Of a stretch of 64,000 nt of DNA, positions 47,617 through 59,639 are shown piece by piece. The stretch is taken from assembly GCA_021399445.1 (NCBI GenBank), contig JAJTUQ010000003.1, positions 4,340,001 to 4,404,000 on the forward strand, written 5' to 3'. The notes under the pieces are model-generated. The model saw only the letters and a program-made list of their open reading frames with translations, was not told the origin of the DNA and ran no database searches. Origin of the DNA: Xylogone sp. PMI_703. Taxonomy: Eukaryota; Ascomycota; Leotiomycetes. Within the stretch, counting starts at the first letter, position 1; the number at the start of each line of letters is the position of its first letter. Both the position numbers and the translations under genes were made by a program.

Positions 47617-48690
47617 TAATAATTTCGCATTTAACAAACCTTCGAATATCTAACTTTTTCTTTACACATTTAGTTACCTTATGATGATCAGACTGTATAG
47701 TAATTTATTCAAATATAACTAGCTGAAAACCAGGAAATAAATGATGATCAAAGGTCGTCGGCCTGTGTGCCTCAGGCCTTATAGGCTTAGGCTTCGGTAC
47801 GGTATGGCTGTAGCGTCTGAGCCTGTAACTACCGACTTCGGTCGCTATGAGTAGATTTAGCTTCTTTATGATTAGATACTTCTCAAGCTTTATAATACAT
47901 TGATAGATTAACAGTAAGAGAGGTACATGTGTCCTTCTCACCAAAATTTTGCTTGTATGGGTGCTTAAGGCGCTTATGGCAATAACTTGAAAATGCGAAA
48001 TTATTGAAGCGAGGTCACGAGCTTCTATTTAGGTAGTTTTGGGGCCTCAAATCGTCGTTCGTTTTGACCGCCTGACAGACCGTTTTTGTACTCACCGCTC
48101 TGAGTAATAGCACCTTTTTTTGCCGAGTACATGAATTTTGCTGTCTTTTGCTAACAAATAAAAGTACCTGGCAGAAAATAAGGTTTTTACTATTCTCACT
48201 TAGGCATGGCTAAATACAGTTTTCTGCCATTTCTTGATTCAGTACAGCTTTCTTTACTCTATATAATCCTCTTTTACTCTATACACCTTCTCTCTATACA
48301 ATATACTTTGACCTCTTTTCACTTGATTAATAAAAAAGCCAACGCCTTACGGCCGTTAGTTTTTCGGTACAGCCTATTTTGGAAGATTTGCAGAATATAT
48401 AGTTTATGATTACTTTTTATTCAATTTCTATACAATTCTCTATACATGTAACAGGTTATACAAAAAGCCACGTAACTAAAAGATTAGCCTCCATAACCCC
48501 CGGGGGGCCTGCGGAGCATATAACATTGATTGCTCTTCTCGCTCGACTACTCTTTACTTAATTATTGAAAAGAAGCTAACGACCGTAGAGTGTTGGTAAT
48601 CGTATAGCTTATACTGTACGGTAGTTGTACAGTGGAGTGATGGTGGCTATACAATCTTAAGTAAACACCTTTACTTATTTGTCTCCGTTT

Positions 48691-48739
48691 AATTCGAAAT
48701 TGGCGGAGGTTTTGAGGGGAGTGTCAGATTAGTCAACCG
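48691..48739 (-). repeat. Right 49-bp terminal inverted repeat
   Basis: Reverse complement of 47568-47616 except for one transition. Confidence 0.9.
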
Positions 48740-49781
48740 TATTTGGGCCTCGTCTTGCGCCTAAACCAACCCGCCCCTTCGGCACGCCGGCGGCGGCAAA
48801 ATAATCAATTCAGTTTGTGCAGTTTGTGCAGTTTGTACTTACCGCTAGTCTTTTTATGTCTTGCATTGCATTTACATTACATTTGCATTAATCATATCCA
48901 AGAGCTTCTTCTCTCTCCTCCTTCTTACTCAAAATCCACTCAATATTATTCTCTTCACCGTTTCCAGCCAAGAGCTGCCCAAGCCGCCGGCGGTAACGAG
49001 AGCCCCTAGGACCATCGCGGCTTTGCCCTGGAAGCCCTCGCCTGCGGCCGGCGCTCCTAACGGGGGGCGGGGGGAAGGGAGCTGCAGGATCGAGGGACAG
49101 CACAGTAAGTACCGGAGCAGCACGGCATCATACATTTGCAGCACACTACAGCTCCGTGCAGTAAATACAGTCCAGCACAGTAACAGCACCACTGGGTTAC
49201 ATTGAAGCACTCTGCCCTACGCCCAAGTCCCAACGCCCCGCCTACGTCCCGCCGGCTGCAGAAGTGGGAGATAGGGGGCGGAAGCTGGTGTCCTCCGCTG
49301 CCCCCGCTATCCCTGGACTCTCCACTCCTCCACTGCTGGGCTTCGTCGAGTGACAGCTTAGAACACCGGCGGCTTTCTTTCTTCCATATCTCCAGCCTCT
49401 ATCTTCTGGTCTCTCTCCTCTTATCTCTTCGCTCCTCTCTTCTTTCCTTTCCCTCCTGCAGGGCTGGTCTTGGATGAAGCTTCACTTGTTCGTCCTTACT
49501 GGTCAGAGGTTATCTTCATAAACTCTACTTCTTCACCTCTCTCGTCTTATTCTTGCTCTTGCTCATTATTTCCGCTATATCCCTCCATCATCTTAGTAAT
49601 GAGTTATTAGCTATTGACGGTCAAGTCAGTTCAGTCTCCAAAAAACCTCCTGGACTACTTCCCATCAGCTTGCCTAGCTCGATTCTCTCAGGCAGATTAC
49701 CCTAATAAAACACACACATCTCGTCTCCAAAAGCTCATTCAGAAGGTTTATACCGGCCTCAGCTAGGCTGCTCTCGTAGCA
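48740..49781. other. GC-richer leader/promoter of the fused hydrolase-amidase gene
   Basis: CT-rich tracts (about 49400-49600) and a GC-rich patch (about 49010-49080). Several short overlapping frames look non-coding. Confidence 0.35.
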
Positions 49782-52039
49782 ATGCCGCAAACAAATTGGT
49801 GGAGTCTGCCAAATGCACGCCCTTATGCCTTCAGGTTCCCGCCCTCCAGAACCGCCTTCATCATTATTGACATGCAGCGGGACTTTGTCGACCCTGGCGG
49901 TTTTGGGTACATTCAATGTGGCAATCCCGACATCTTCGCCGCTGTGCGAAGCATTGTCCCTACCGTACAAAAGACACTCGAGGTGTTTCGTTCCATGGGC
50001 ATGCACGTCATCCACACCCGCGAAGGTCACCGCCCTGATCTCGCTGACCTCCCTCGCTCGAAAAAGGTGCGACAGATCAGTGCGCCGCATGGACACCATA
50101 CGATGGGCATTGGTGATCAGGGTCCCATGGGCAGACTACTGGTTCGAGGAGAATGGGGTCACGACATCATTGACGAGTTGACACCACTTCCGGGAGAGCC
50201 TGTCATTGATAAACCTGGAAAGGGGAGTTACTGGGGCACAGGTCTGCATAGGGTGCTGCTGGCTAGAGGCATCACGCATCTCATCTTTGCCGGAGTAACT
50301 ACCGAGTCAGTATTCTACACTCACCATAGACATAGTAGCTGATGTGACCAATTGCTAAACGTGAATGCAGATGCTGCGTTACCACTACTCTTCGAGAGTG
50401 CAATGACCGAGGATTCGAGTGTTGCATTCTCTCGGACTGCACCGGCGGATTCGACGCTCAGCAAGTGGCCGTCTCCATGGACACCATCTGTGGCCAGGAC
50501 GGCCTTTTTGGCTACATCGGCCACAGCTCAGATTTCTTCGCCCAGGCTTCCAAATCTCAGGATCTCACCCCTCCGTCTACACCACTTACGTCCGAAGACT
50601 CTTTCCTCCGTATCTCAGAACTTCAGCTACGCTACAAGAGTGGCCTTGCTTCTCCAGAAAACGTCATCAACACTATCTACGACCGTATCGAGAAATACAA
50701 GTCTGTTGATCCGTTTGTCTGGGTCCATCTTCAGACTCGTGAACAATGCCTTGCAGCTGCGAAAGCACAAGCCGACAAGTACACTGGTAAGCCACTGCCA
50801 CCGCTCTATGGCATTCCTTTTGGCCTCAAGGACAACATTGATATTGCCGGCGTTCCTACAACTGCAGGCTTGGAGTGTTACGCATATACCCCCACTACCA
50901 CTGCCCCAGCAGTTCAACTTCTTCTGGATGCCGGAGCTCTTTATATTGGTAAACTGAATATGGATCAGCTGGCCACTGGTCTCTCGGGATGTCGTTCTCC
51001 TTTTGGTACCCCACACAGCTTCTACAGTGCCTCTCATATTTCGGGCGGCTCATCGTCCGGTTCTGGGGTAGCTGTAGCCGCTGGACTCGTATCATTTACC
51101 TTAGGTACTGACACGGCAGGTAGTGGTCGCATTCCAGCAGCTCTTAACGGGGTTGTTGGTCTCAAACCAACAAAGGGCACAATCTCAGCTCGGGGAGTCG
51201 TACCCGCTTGCAGGTCATTAGATACCCTGAGTATAATGGCCAGCGATATATCAGATGCCAGGAAAGTATGGTACATCATGGATAAGCATGATCCATTGGA
51301 TTCCTTTGCAAAATCTCCTCTTGGTCTAAGTGTCTGGACGACCGATTTCCGTGGCTACAGGGAAGGGGGGTTTAGATTCGCTATTCCTCCCCTGTCTCTG
51401 CTATCGAGCGTGTGCTCAAAAGAATACCAAGAAGCCTTTTCTGCTGCCGTACAGAAACTGCGTTCCTGTGGTGGCCGATTAGTGGAAATTGATTACTCGC
51501 CTTTTCAAAATGCCGGTGACCTCCTTTACGGAGCTAGTCTTGTGCATGAACGCATCGCATGTGTTGGAAACAAGTTTCTGCTTGACAACATGTCGAAGTT
51601 GCATCCAACTACCCGAACGCTCTTCCAGGCTGCATTTGATAGTAAAACCGAGGCATGGCAAGTCTTCAGTGATAAGATTGCGCAAGAAGAATATACACGA
51701 CAGGCCCAGCAGGTATTTGACCCTCTGAGTAACCTCCCTGAAGGACCTATTGATGTTCTACTCGTCCCCTCAGCACCGTTCCATCCGACCATCAAGGAGA
51801 TGGATGAGAGGCCAATAGAGCTCAATCGCGAGCTGGGCGTGTTCACCCACCCTGGCAATGTGGTTGATCTCTGTGGTGTTAGTGTTAATGCTGGATGGAT
51901 CCAGAAAGGTGAGGATGAGAGAGTGAGACTCCCATTCGGGGTTACGTTTGTTAGTGGCAGCGGCTTTGATGGTCGGATTTTAGATATTGCAGGCATTTTC
52001 GAGGAGGCGCTTAAGGAGGGGGAAACGAAGGCGCTTTGA
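49782..52039 (+). CDS. Fusion: isochorismatase-like (biuret-hydrolase-type) hydrolase + allophanate-hydrolase-like amidase (730 aa)
   Basis: Exons 49782-50305 and 50371-52039; the 65-bp intron closes as GVTTE-CCVTTTLRECNDRG. N-domain (about 1-215): a cysteine hydrolase of the isochorismatase superfamily with IIIDMQRDF (Asp30), IDKPGKGSY (Lys144) and GVTTECCV (nucleophile probably Cys177), closest in pattern to BiuH/RutB. C-domain (about 230-730): an amidase-signature enzyme with FGLKDN (Lys328), ISGGSSSGSG (cis-Ser402) and TDTAGSGRIPAAL (Ser426). A Tyr561/Arg569 pair sits in LLYGASLVHERIA with the spacing of the allophanate-binding Tyr/Arg of AtzF. The C-terminal domain of bacterial AtzF is absent. 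Inferred role: biuret (or related ureide) to allophanate, then to ammonia and carbon dioxide, in the cytosol. RutB-like or other ureide substrates remain possible. Confidence 0.9.
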
Positions 52040-53522
52040 AAGCCCTTTCATGGACTTCTATGTTCTTGACATTTTCTTCTAGATTTCATGATGATAGCGC
52101 TGTCTTGATACCTCTCCTTTTGAATATTCTGCATGAACACCAAGTTACTGGTGGTTTTCGTCATCAGAGGCGTTTTTAGAGCAACAGGGTTGCATTCGAC
52201 TATGTTCAGGAGCCTTTTAGCACAGCAAGCATATTCACACACATTCACATTTTCAAGTAATTCCTTCTCTTTTGTGATCACATTCAGTTAGTAAGCTTGC
52301 TGCTCCTGCTCAAGCGCAGATCTTCACCTAGGTAAGCTAAGCATTACCTTAAGTGCCGATATTCTTTCAATGATTAAATAAGTAGTGTGAGAAACACTGC
52401 AAACTTCAAGACGGAAATATTCGTATTGTATGTTATTCCCCGCACTATCAACTCTGGGTTAGCTTCATTCATATTCTCCTACGCTAGGCCACCTACACAG
52501 GGGCTGGTCGAAGGCACCATGGTCCGGACCCTAGTTAAAGACAGCTAACTATCTTATTACTTTAAATAGTACAAATTGTCCATAGGAAGGATCTACGGCA
52601 AGAGGATAGAAGAAAGGGATGAGCTCATGAGGATGCCAAGGCAGGGATTGCGAAGCAACACAACACACAAAAATGACAATGATAATAACTTCATGGTAAA
52701 TTGATTTAGCTCAAGAGTGTTCTAGATTGTGCTTGCACGATTGGATCTTGTGTGAGAAAAAGCTCATATTCATAGGTGAGTGTCAATAGGAGAGGATTTA
52801 CCCGTGATTGGTCCCAACGGCCAGCCATTCAAAACTCAATTTCACTACAACAGCGCTAGAAATAAAGCAAATAAGTTCCATTCACGATCTACACCCAACT
52901 TATAGCCATACCTGGGGTTCTAAGCATTTCCAAAGGCTTGAAAGCTGTTGATTCCCCTTGGTGTATTTCAGGTTCCATCCCTTCAGCCAAAATCCTCTTT
53001 CTGATCATTTGCGCTTCTACGTGTATACTTCTACGCGAAAGAAAAATAGTTAGAAAAGCCAGTCAACTCTCTGGTTAAACCTGCAGAATCCGGCGTGGTA
53101 ATCATATACAGCATTACCTCATTCTCTTCAAGGTACATGTGGACATCGAAAGCACAGGAGCGTAGCAGATACATTCAGTATGTGCGGGTTAGGAAGACTG
53201 TCTGATGAAGGCCCCTATTGCTGTCGGTAGGATACATGTTGAGGTCGCACAAGACACGTCACAAAATTCTGCTACTTAGAAGGTCCCGGTAAAAGCCAAT
53301 GAAACTCTCATATCAATTAGAATCCAACTTTTGTTCTGAACGATCCTATTAGTGGCTTTGACCTCGGAAGGAGGTGTGTATACAGACATAGAGTCCATAT
53401 TTCCCACATAGCTCCACTGCGCAGACGATTCAGATGGAGAGGGTAATCGCACTGTAATTTTGCCAAGATATACTCTAATCTTTTGACTACAACCTTGCTC
53501 CAGAGTTTCGAGATAGAAGTGA
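52040..53522. other. AT-rich gene-poor region
   Basis: 1.5 kb; no gene or repeat recognised. Confidence 0.35.
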
Positions 53523-53840
53523 GGTTTGAATATTACCCAACTAGCGCTGCGAACAGTGGACGGCCTCCTTATAACGCAAATTGAGATCATGACATTAGCA
53601 TATGTAGTCTGTAGCATTGTTATATATGTAATGGAATGGAACAAACCGCAAGACGTCATGACGCGTGTCGAGGTGACTGTAGCTCGTTCTCCGACCATAA
53701 ATGAAATCAAAGAACTTGGGCGTCTCGGACCCATCATGATGTGGTATGATCGGCGGGCCGCATTCATTGTGGATGATGCTGCCCACTATTTAGACAATGG
53801 ATGGTCACCAGTACTCTGGCGGCCCAAGGATTTGGCCTAA
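53523..53840 (+). pseudogene. Fragment of a fungal multi-pass membrane protein family
   Basis: An open frame without ATG until its interior reads QIEIMTLAYVVCSIVIYVME then WNKPQDVMTRVEVTV. This is the conserved transmembrane segment plus W(W)xKPxDV signature of a large uncharacterised leotiomycete/dothideomycete membrane-protein family. A stop at 53520-53522 cuts the frame upstream and the remaining exons are not visible, so this is a relic. The longer opposite-strand frame (53276-53767) has no recognisable content and I take it as a shadow. Confidence 0.5.
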
Positions 53841-54479
53841 TCCACTTCTTCGCCTGGAACTACCAATTCCCGACGCAAGGAGAACAGCTGGGTTAGAGAC
53901 TGGCTTGTATACTATATATAGAGATACCGGTTATTATATGTTTACTGAAATTTCATGTTTTAAAGCTAGAAGAGCATTGCAAAAGATGGAATACTGTAAT
54001 CGAAATTGAATTAGGGGCCACAACAGTGTTGTACATTTGCTACACACTGGCTCGAGGTTTCATCTTTATTGAAGCGGCGCGGACACTGTGGTTTTCTCTG
54101 CCAGAAGCATTTATATCAACAGAATTTGTGAATATTTACACATAGGGTAATCTTACTAGAATGGTTGGTTTATAAGCATTTAGATATCTTATAGTTTGCA
54201 TAGTTGAATTGCCGCGCAGTTCTTGACTTTTAATCTTCGTTTACAGGCCCTGAGAAAACAACGTCAATACAATAAGTGCTGGTACGTCTATATGTGTATA
54301 CACAGTGCCTTCTGGAATTCACTGATAATAGTCTATTGTATTCATTTCAGACACTATATATTCTAAACTTCATCTAACCGCAAAGTTACAATACCTTTCT
54401 CGATAGATACCATAGCTCGTCACAACGTCACAACCATTGAATCATTTTAGAAAACTTTCGCTGACAATTAGCTACCCTG
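53841..54479. other. AT-rich spacer
   Basis: No gene, RNA or repeat recognised. Confidence 0.3.
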
Positions 54480-54845
54480 TTAGGATAAGCTTTGACTTGG
54501 AATTAAGCCAAGTCTTGTGGGTTGCCTAATAAGTATATATTGGCGCCCAGATGGTAATTGAGATGGCTCGGCAATTGAGAGGTACACCTTGTACTTGCCA
54601 CCCTTACAGCATTCACCACGATAGGTGGGGTGCATGGTGGCGAGCCGAATAATGTGGACAAACTTCTGGTAGCACTGCAAACACTCATTGTATGAACCCC
54701 AAAGTCCCCATGTGCCCCACGTGAAGATGGGGATGCAATAACCCGCTGTTGCCTTCTTCTTTTGGGGCTTCTTGAGCCTACAAAGTGCTGTGTCTTGCTC
54801 CTGTGGTCGGCAGTTGAGCGAGGACCATTTGCCGGGACGCAGGGT
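54480..54845 (-). pseudogene. Cys-rich coding remnant of unknown family
   Basis: A 121-codon open frame bounded by a stop upstream, with no ATG before its middle. It is protein-like: WSSLNCRPQEQDTALCRLKK, IFTWGTWGLWGSYNECLQCY, HPTYRGECCKGGKYKVYLSI. The Cys spacing and aromatic pattern look conserved, but I cannot name the family. Probably the last part of a decayed gene; an upstream exon could exist but was not found. Confidence 0.4.
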
Positions 54846-55489
54846 CTAGAGCGGACTTAGACGTCTTAGCACGCCCAGAATCTCAATAGATGGAACAACT
54901 AAAGGGACAGAAATATAGAAAGCCAATAAAACCGTTCTCAGAGGTCTATGACTGGTGCCGCACATCCGAAGGTCCCTTAAAATCTTTCGGATGCATCCGT
55001 CTTGGGGTCAAAGGGCCTGATGGGATTTCGGAGTACTTGCCTGTCCCTCCACTCAAATCTTGCGTAAGAGCAGCATTATCGTACAAAGCACAACACTAAA
55101 GAGCTACAGTACTGCTCTACACGTGGTCAACCGGTCACTCGGTGCCAATGCGGGGCGCGACCAGGCGGGAATTGCCCACGTATTCTATACTCCGTACTCT
55201 CTTGTACTTCCTGTGCTCCGTATGCCTTTTCCTAACTCCCCGCCCACTTGGTGAGACCCGGTTGAAATAGAGAAGCCACCAAACACTGAAGAGATATATG
55301 TAATGCGCTTAGGCGAATTGGTATTCATAGCTTCAGCTTTAACCTGGATTAATTCACATCCACTCTGCTCTCTGGATCTATAAGTTGGTAATCCTCTATC
55401 CGTGGCTGCCCCTCATCTACTCCATCCCTCCCTCCTCTCCACCTACATCTCCTCTAAACCACATCGAACAGGAGATTATAGCATACATA
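54846..55489. other. Upstream region of the dehydratase gene
   Basis: Includes CT-rich leader sequence (about 55400-55460) just before the next gene. No gene seen. Confidence 0.35.
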
Positions 55490-57638
55490 ATGGCAACAGA
55501 AACTCAGCCTAGCAGGCCGCTCACGGTCTGCGAGAAGATCCTCGTCCAACATGCAATCGGCCTCCAGTCTCCCACCGTCCAACCGGGAGATGTCATTCGC
55601 ATCGCGCCCAGCTGGCTCCTCTCCTCCGAAGCAGCATGGTATGGCATGGAAAGAATGTATAACCGTCTCGGTCGCCCTGGTTTCAAGCGTAAGGACCGCT
55701 TCTGGCTTGCACCCGATCATATTGTTGACCCCCGAGTCAACGACAGGCCCAAGGAGCGCGCCGTTATCGAGTCCTGCGAGAAGATCGCCGAGGAGATGGA
55801 TCTGGGCGATAACTACAATCCACCAAACGTGACTATCATGCACACTGAGTTCTACCGCGCCAGATGCCAACCTGGTATGCTTGTGATTGGCGCCGACTCG
55901 CATACGGGTTCGGCGGGTGCATTGGGTGCCCTGGCGATTGGAATGGGCCCAACAGATCTGGTCATTCAGGTCATTACGGGGGAGACGTACCTTGAGGTCC
56001 CTGAGGTTGTGAGAATTAACTTCACGGGTGTTCCTCCAGTGGGATTGAGTGGGAAAGATGTCATCTTGGGTGTTATGAAGGAGTTGAAGCGCAACACTGT
56101 CGCTGCTGGACGATTGGTTGAGTACACAGGCGAGGGACTGAAGTACCTTTCTTGCGATGCTCGTTTCGCCATTGCCAACATGACGACCGAGTTTGGTGGT
56201 ATTGGAGCTTGTGTTGTGCCAGATGCTGTGACATTGCAATATATGGAGAAGCGGCCAGTGAAGAAGCACAAGAGCAGCAGTATCTACTTCCAACCAGACG
56301 AAGGAGCACAGTACGCTGGATCTTATGACATTGACCTCTCCAAGCTAAACCACTTCATTGCGTTATATCCCTCCCCTGACAATGTCGTACCTGTGACAGA
56401 GGCAACGCTTCCTCCGCTCCAGGGCTGTTTCATTGGTGCATGCACTACAACTGAAGAAGATCTCATTCTTGGCGCTCTTGTTCTAAGAGAGGCAATGAAG
56501 ATGGGGATGACCCCATCCGCTCCGGGATTAAGGCGTGTAACACCCGGCTCAACCAAGATCATTAACAGACTCAAGGAGGTTGGCGTATTAGAGGAGTATG
56601 AGAAAGCAGGCTTTGTCATTGGGGCACCGGGATGCAGCTACTGTGTGGGCATGGGAATTGATCAGGCATCCAAGGGAGAGGTGTGGCTGTCCTCTCAGAA
56701 CAGGAACTTCCGTGATAGAATGGGCCCTGGTATGTTTATCCCCTTCAATATTCTCTTTACCATCAGTTTATCCTTGACACTTATAACTGATTAATACTAA
56801 CTTGCAAAAAGGCTCCATTGCAAATATCGCCTCGGCCGCAACTGTAGCAGCTTCCAGCTTCTCCATGTCTTTACAAGACCCTCAGCCAATTCTGGATAGA
56901 ATAAATTTAGATGAATACGACGAAATGCGTGCTTACTGGAAGAATGAAGAAATGAAATCACCAGAGTACTCCGAACCCACTTTACTCCCTGCCGCGCAGT
57001 CTGAATTCGCAAAGGACGACGCATCCTCCACTGAATCTAAGTCTCACCTCCCTGAAATCATCTCCGGCAAAATCCAGCGATTCGGTGATAATGTTGACAC
57101 CGACAGCCTCATCCCGACAGACAAGTGCATGCTCACAGACCGAGAAGCTCTCGGCCGAGGTGCGTTCTGCTACACCCGCCCCGAATTCTACGACAGAGCA
57201 CAAGCCGGTGCGAAAGTCCTCGTGGCCGAAAAGTCGTTCGGAACAGGTTCCTCTCGAGAACAAGCACCCAAGGCCCTCCAGGCAGCAGGTATAGAAGCTG
57301 TGATCGCGAAATCCTACGCCTTCATCTACCGGAGGAACCAAGCTAATAACGGGCTCTTGGGCATCAAGCTCGAAGACGAGGAGTTCTACAAGCTTGCGCA
57401 GGAAGGAGCAGAGATTACGATAAATGTGAAAGAGAGGGAGATCACATGCGGTGGAAAGGTGTTCCCATTCCGGTTGGATCAGATCGAGGAGGAGCTGCTT
57501 TCTTCGGGAGGGCTGCTACAGGTGTATGATAAGTTTGGGACGCAGCTGTTTAAGAAGCTCCAGGAGGCGAGTAGCAAGATCTCGAAGAAAATACCGATAC
57601 CTAGTAGCAGCAGCGGGACAAAGCCTTTGGATTGGTAG
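55490..57638 (+). CDS. Aconitase-superfamily dehydratase, 3-isopropylmalate dehydratase-like (LeuC+LeuD in one chain, 688 aa)
   Basis: Exons 55490-56729 and 56812-57638; the 82-bp intron closes as RMGPGSIANIASAAT. The N-terminal two-thirds is the LeuC-type [4Fe-4S] part: MHTEFYRARCQPGMLVIGAD, SHTGSAGALGALAIGMG, and cluster ligands Cys318 (GCFIGACTT), Cys382 and Cys385 (GAPGCSYC). The C-terminal part is the LeuD-type swivel domain: FGDNVDTDSLIPTDKCM, FGTGSSREQAPKALQAAGIE and NNGLLGIKL. The reaction is hydroxy-acid isomerisation by dehydration/rehydration. It is shorter than the leucine-pathway enzyme of yeasts, and GSSREQAP in the swivel loop is a homoaconitase/IPM-type variant. It may therefore be a paralogue with another 2-alkylmalate substrate. 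No mitochondrial presequence is evident. Confidence 0.88.
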
Positions 57639-58492
57639 GCTGTAAGCTGTAGTGTAGACCCTAAGCCCTCCTTATTTTCAGAGGCATTTCTTGTATATAC
57701 AATGTTAGGCATAAAATGGAATTCGATGTATAATTTGAGAAATTTTCCTAATCAATACAGCTTGATTAGCCATTATGTAAATGAAAGTCTACTCTAATGG
57801 GGCTTTTTAAACTTTAATAGCAGAGTTATAGTAGAGTTTTTATACTGCGCGTATTAGCAAGCTATTAGGTGCAATCACTCTGATTTGCTAATCTATCGTG
57901 GTCACTAGCAGCGGACATAGAGTGGCTCTTAGAAGCTGTTGATGTAGCTTTGGTCAACAGCCTAGCGCGGAGGCCAGGAAGGGAAGGAACGTGGATCCAA
58001 TTGTACTAAGTCTATGGGGCTAATACATTTGAGAAGGAAATAGCGGTAGTACTGATTTGGACTGTGCTATGGTTTAGGATTATTTTCTAGAAGCTAGAAT
58101 ATATGAATAGTCTCCCACCTCATCGACAAGTTTATTACTTTGAGTCAGATGAGAACTCAATCAAACAGAAGTAGAATTCTCGAAAGAAATAGCCTTCAAC
58201 AAATTTACATAGACCTAAATAAAAAGTTTATAAGCCATAGAAATTGATCAGTACCAAAGGCAGCTAAAGCGTTTAACAATTTAAGTTGCTTGTTAAATTA
58301 ATTTTGGTAGTACAATACAATATATTCAAGATTGTAAGGCCCTTAGCAGAGATAGAACTACTACCTACGTTTAGCAAGGTATATATTGCTTCATCTTGTT
58401 CACATTATGTACACTAGTGATATAATAGATGCACTTTTATCATCTAAGATAGATTTTCTACATCACTATTTTTATAACGTTGTTAAAAAAGC
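57639..58492. other. AT-rich gene-poor region
   Basis: No feature recognised. Confidence 0.35.
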
Positions 58493-59639
58493 ATGGCTGC
58501 CCAAACAACTAATAACACTGATAGTAATCATTGCAAAGATAACGAGCCTGAAATCCCATGCTCTGCACTTTTAAAAGCCCTCCAGTGCGTGACTCTAGTC
58601 ACAAATACGCCAGGTGATGAGGTGAAGCCCCTCCTCCAATGGATCTCCTCCCGAGAAATCGATTCGAGCAGCGTCATCGCAAGTAATCATAATGATGATG
58701 ACAACTCTAGAAGCCCTGCAATCCAGTTTTCTCTCAGTGGTTATCTTGTAGCTGTTAACCAATCTTTCTCTGATGAGCTACCGCGGCAGCTTGCCGCTCT
58801 CACCTTCAGAGTTACATTTCTCCGAGAAAAATGTAGGCAGGGACAGAGTACCACCAGCGAGGATCTCACGCTCATCTGGAACTTGATATATGGTGCATTA
58901 ACTAGCCCTCGCTTGAGCCGGCCACTAGGAACTGTATCTTGCAGTGCCTGTGGCTTCATGTATATTCCGCTATGCAGCTTAGTGAAGGAAGAGAACATTG
59001 AAGAGTTTTTCCGGCTCTACATTTGGCTACCAGATGAGTGACGGAAGAACCACCATTCCACAATTCATTCCCACCAAGCCTTTGGACAGAGTTGGATTCT
59101 CACTGGTGAGGGTACAGACTATTAATATAAGGTCGAACTTGCTTCGGAGCCATCAGTGGCCACGCATTCCGAGTATGCTGTTGTTTGGGATAACGGGAAG
59201 ACAATCAGCTCAACGTACAATTCGCACCAAGTATCTTCTACGGTCATCAATACTCAAAGATTCGTGACTGTTACGAGACAAAGTCAGAAGTCCATGTTTG
59301 AGATATGAGCTACTCAATCCCAGAGGGTGCGTACCACAGATCAGAAGTCTCACCCAATATTATGCATGCTACTCTCTTCTTTTTGACTCCCATCGCGGAT
59401 TTGAAAGAAACGCCCATGTGTTAAGTGCTAAAGATGGGGTGTCTAGTACTCAAAGGCATGATCCTGCTGACAAGACAGCCAAAGAATTGGCAGGAATGGT
59501 TGATGTTCTACGTTCGTGGGAAGAGTTTATGGAGCAAGCACAGCATCATGCACAACACTCCGAATGGCAGGAAGCACTACAAGCTAACTTAAGAAGCCCG
59601 AAAACTTTACAAGTTGAAGCCTTCAAAGAAACAAAATAG
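58493..59639 (+). pseudogene. Broken gene of a fungal hypothetical-protein family
   Basis: It starts at ATG 58493 (MAAQTTNNTDSNHCKD). The first 182 codons read well (LPRQLAALTFRVTFL, FRLYIWLPDE) and then hit TGA at 59039. The same frame stays protein-like beyond it (WILTGEGTDY, then TAA, then ATHSEYAVVWDNGKTIS and NTQRFVTVTRQSQKSMFE). After that, related coding appears in two other frames: SIPEGAYHRSEVSPNIMHAT near 59315-59375, and DSHRGFERNAHV to WEEFMEQAQHHAQHSEWQEA up to the stop at 59637-59639. Two in-frame stops and at least two frame changes indicate a pseudogene; one stop (TAT TAA TAT) could come from a C-to-T change. Function not recognised. Confidence 0.6.

Larger units (their letters stand above)
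47568..48739. mobile_element. Non-autonomous DNA element with 49-bp terminal inverted repeats
   Basis: The left end, 47568-47616, begins CGGTTGACTAATCTGACACT. Its reverse complement is at 48691-48739 with 48 of 49 bases identical; the single difference is C/T. The 1,172-bp interior is AT-rich and encodes no recognisable transposase. An internal inverted pair AATAATTTCGCATTT (47619-47633) and AAATGCGAAATTATT (47991-48005) suggests a nested or composite structure. ATTTGG occurs close outside both ends (47560-47565 and 48741-48746) and could be a target-site trace, but the spacing to the ends differs by one base. Superfamily not determined. Confidence 0.85.

Noticed and set aside
49680..50100. 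141-codon minus-strand frame over the hydrolase domain
   Set aside because: Antisense shadow of the strongly conserved isochorismatase-like domain.
53276..53767. 163-codon frame on the minus strand
   Set aside because: The plus strand of the same segment carries a recognisable membrane-protein family block, so the minus frame is most likely a shadow.
55385..55489. N-terminal extension of the dehydratase in the same open frame
   Set aside because: It has no ATG, and the sequence is a CT-rich leader. ATG 55490 gives the usual family N-terminus.
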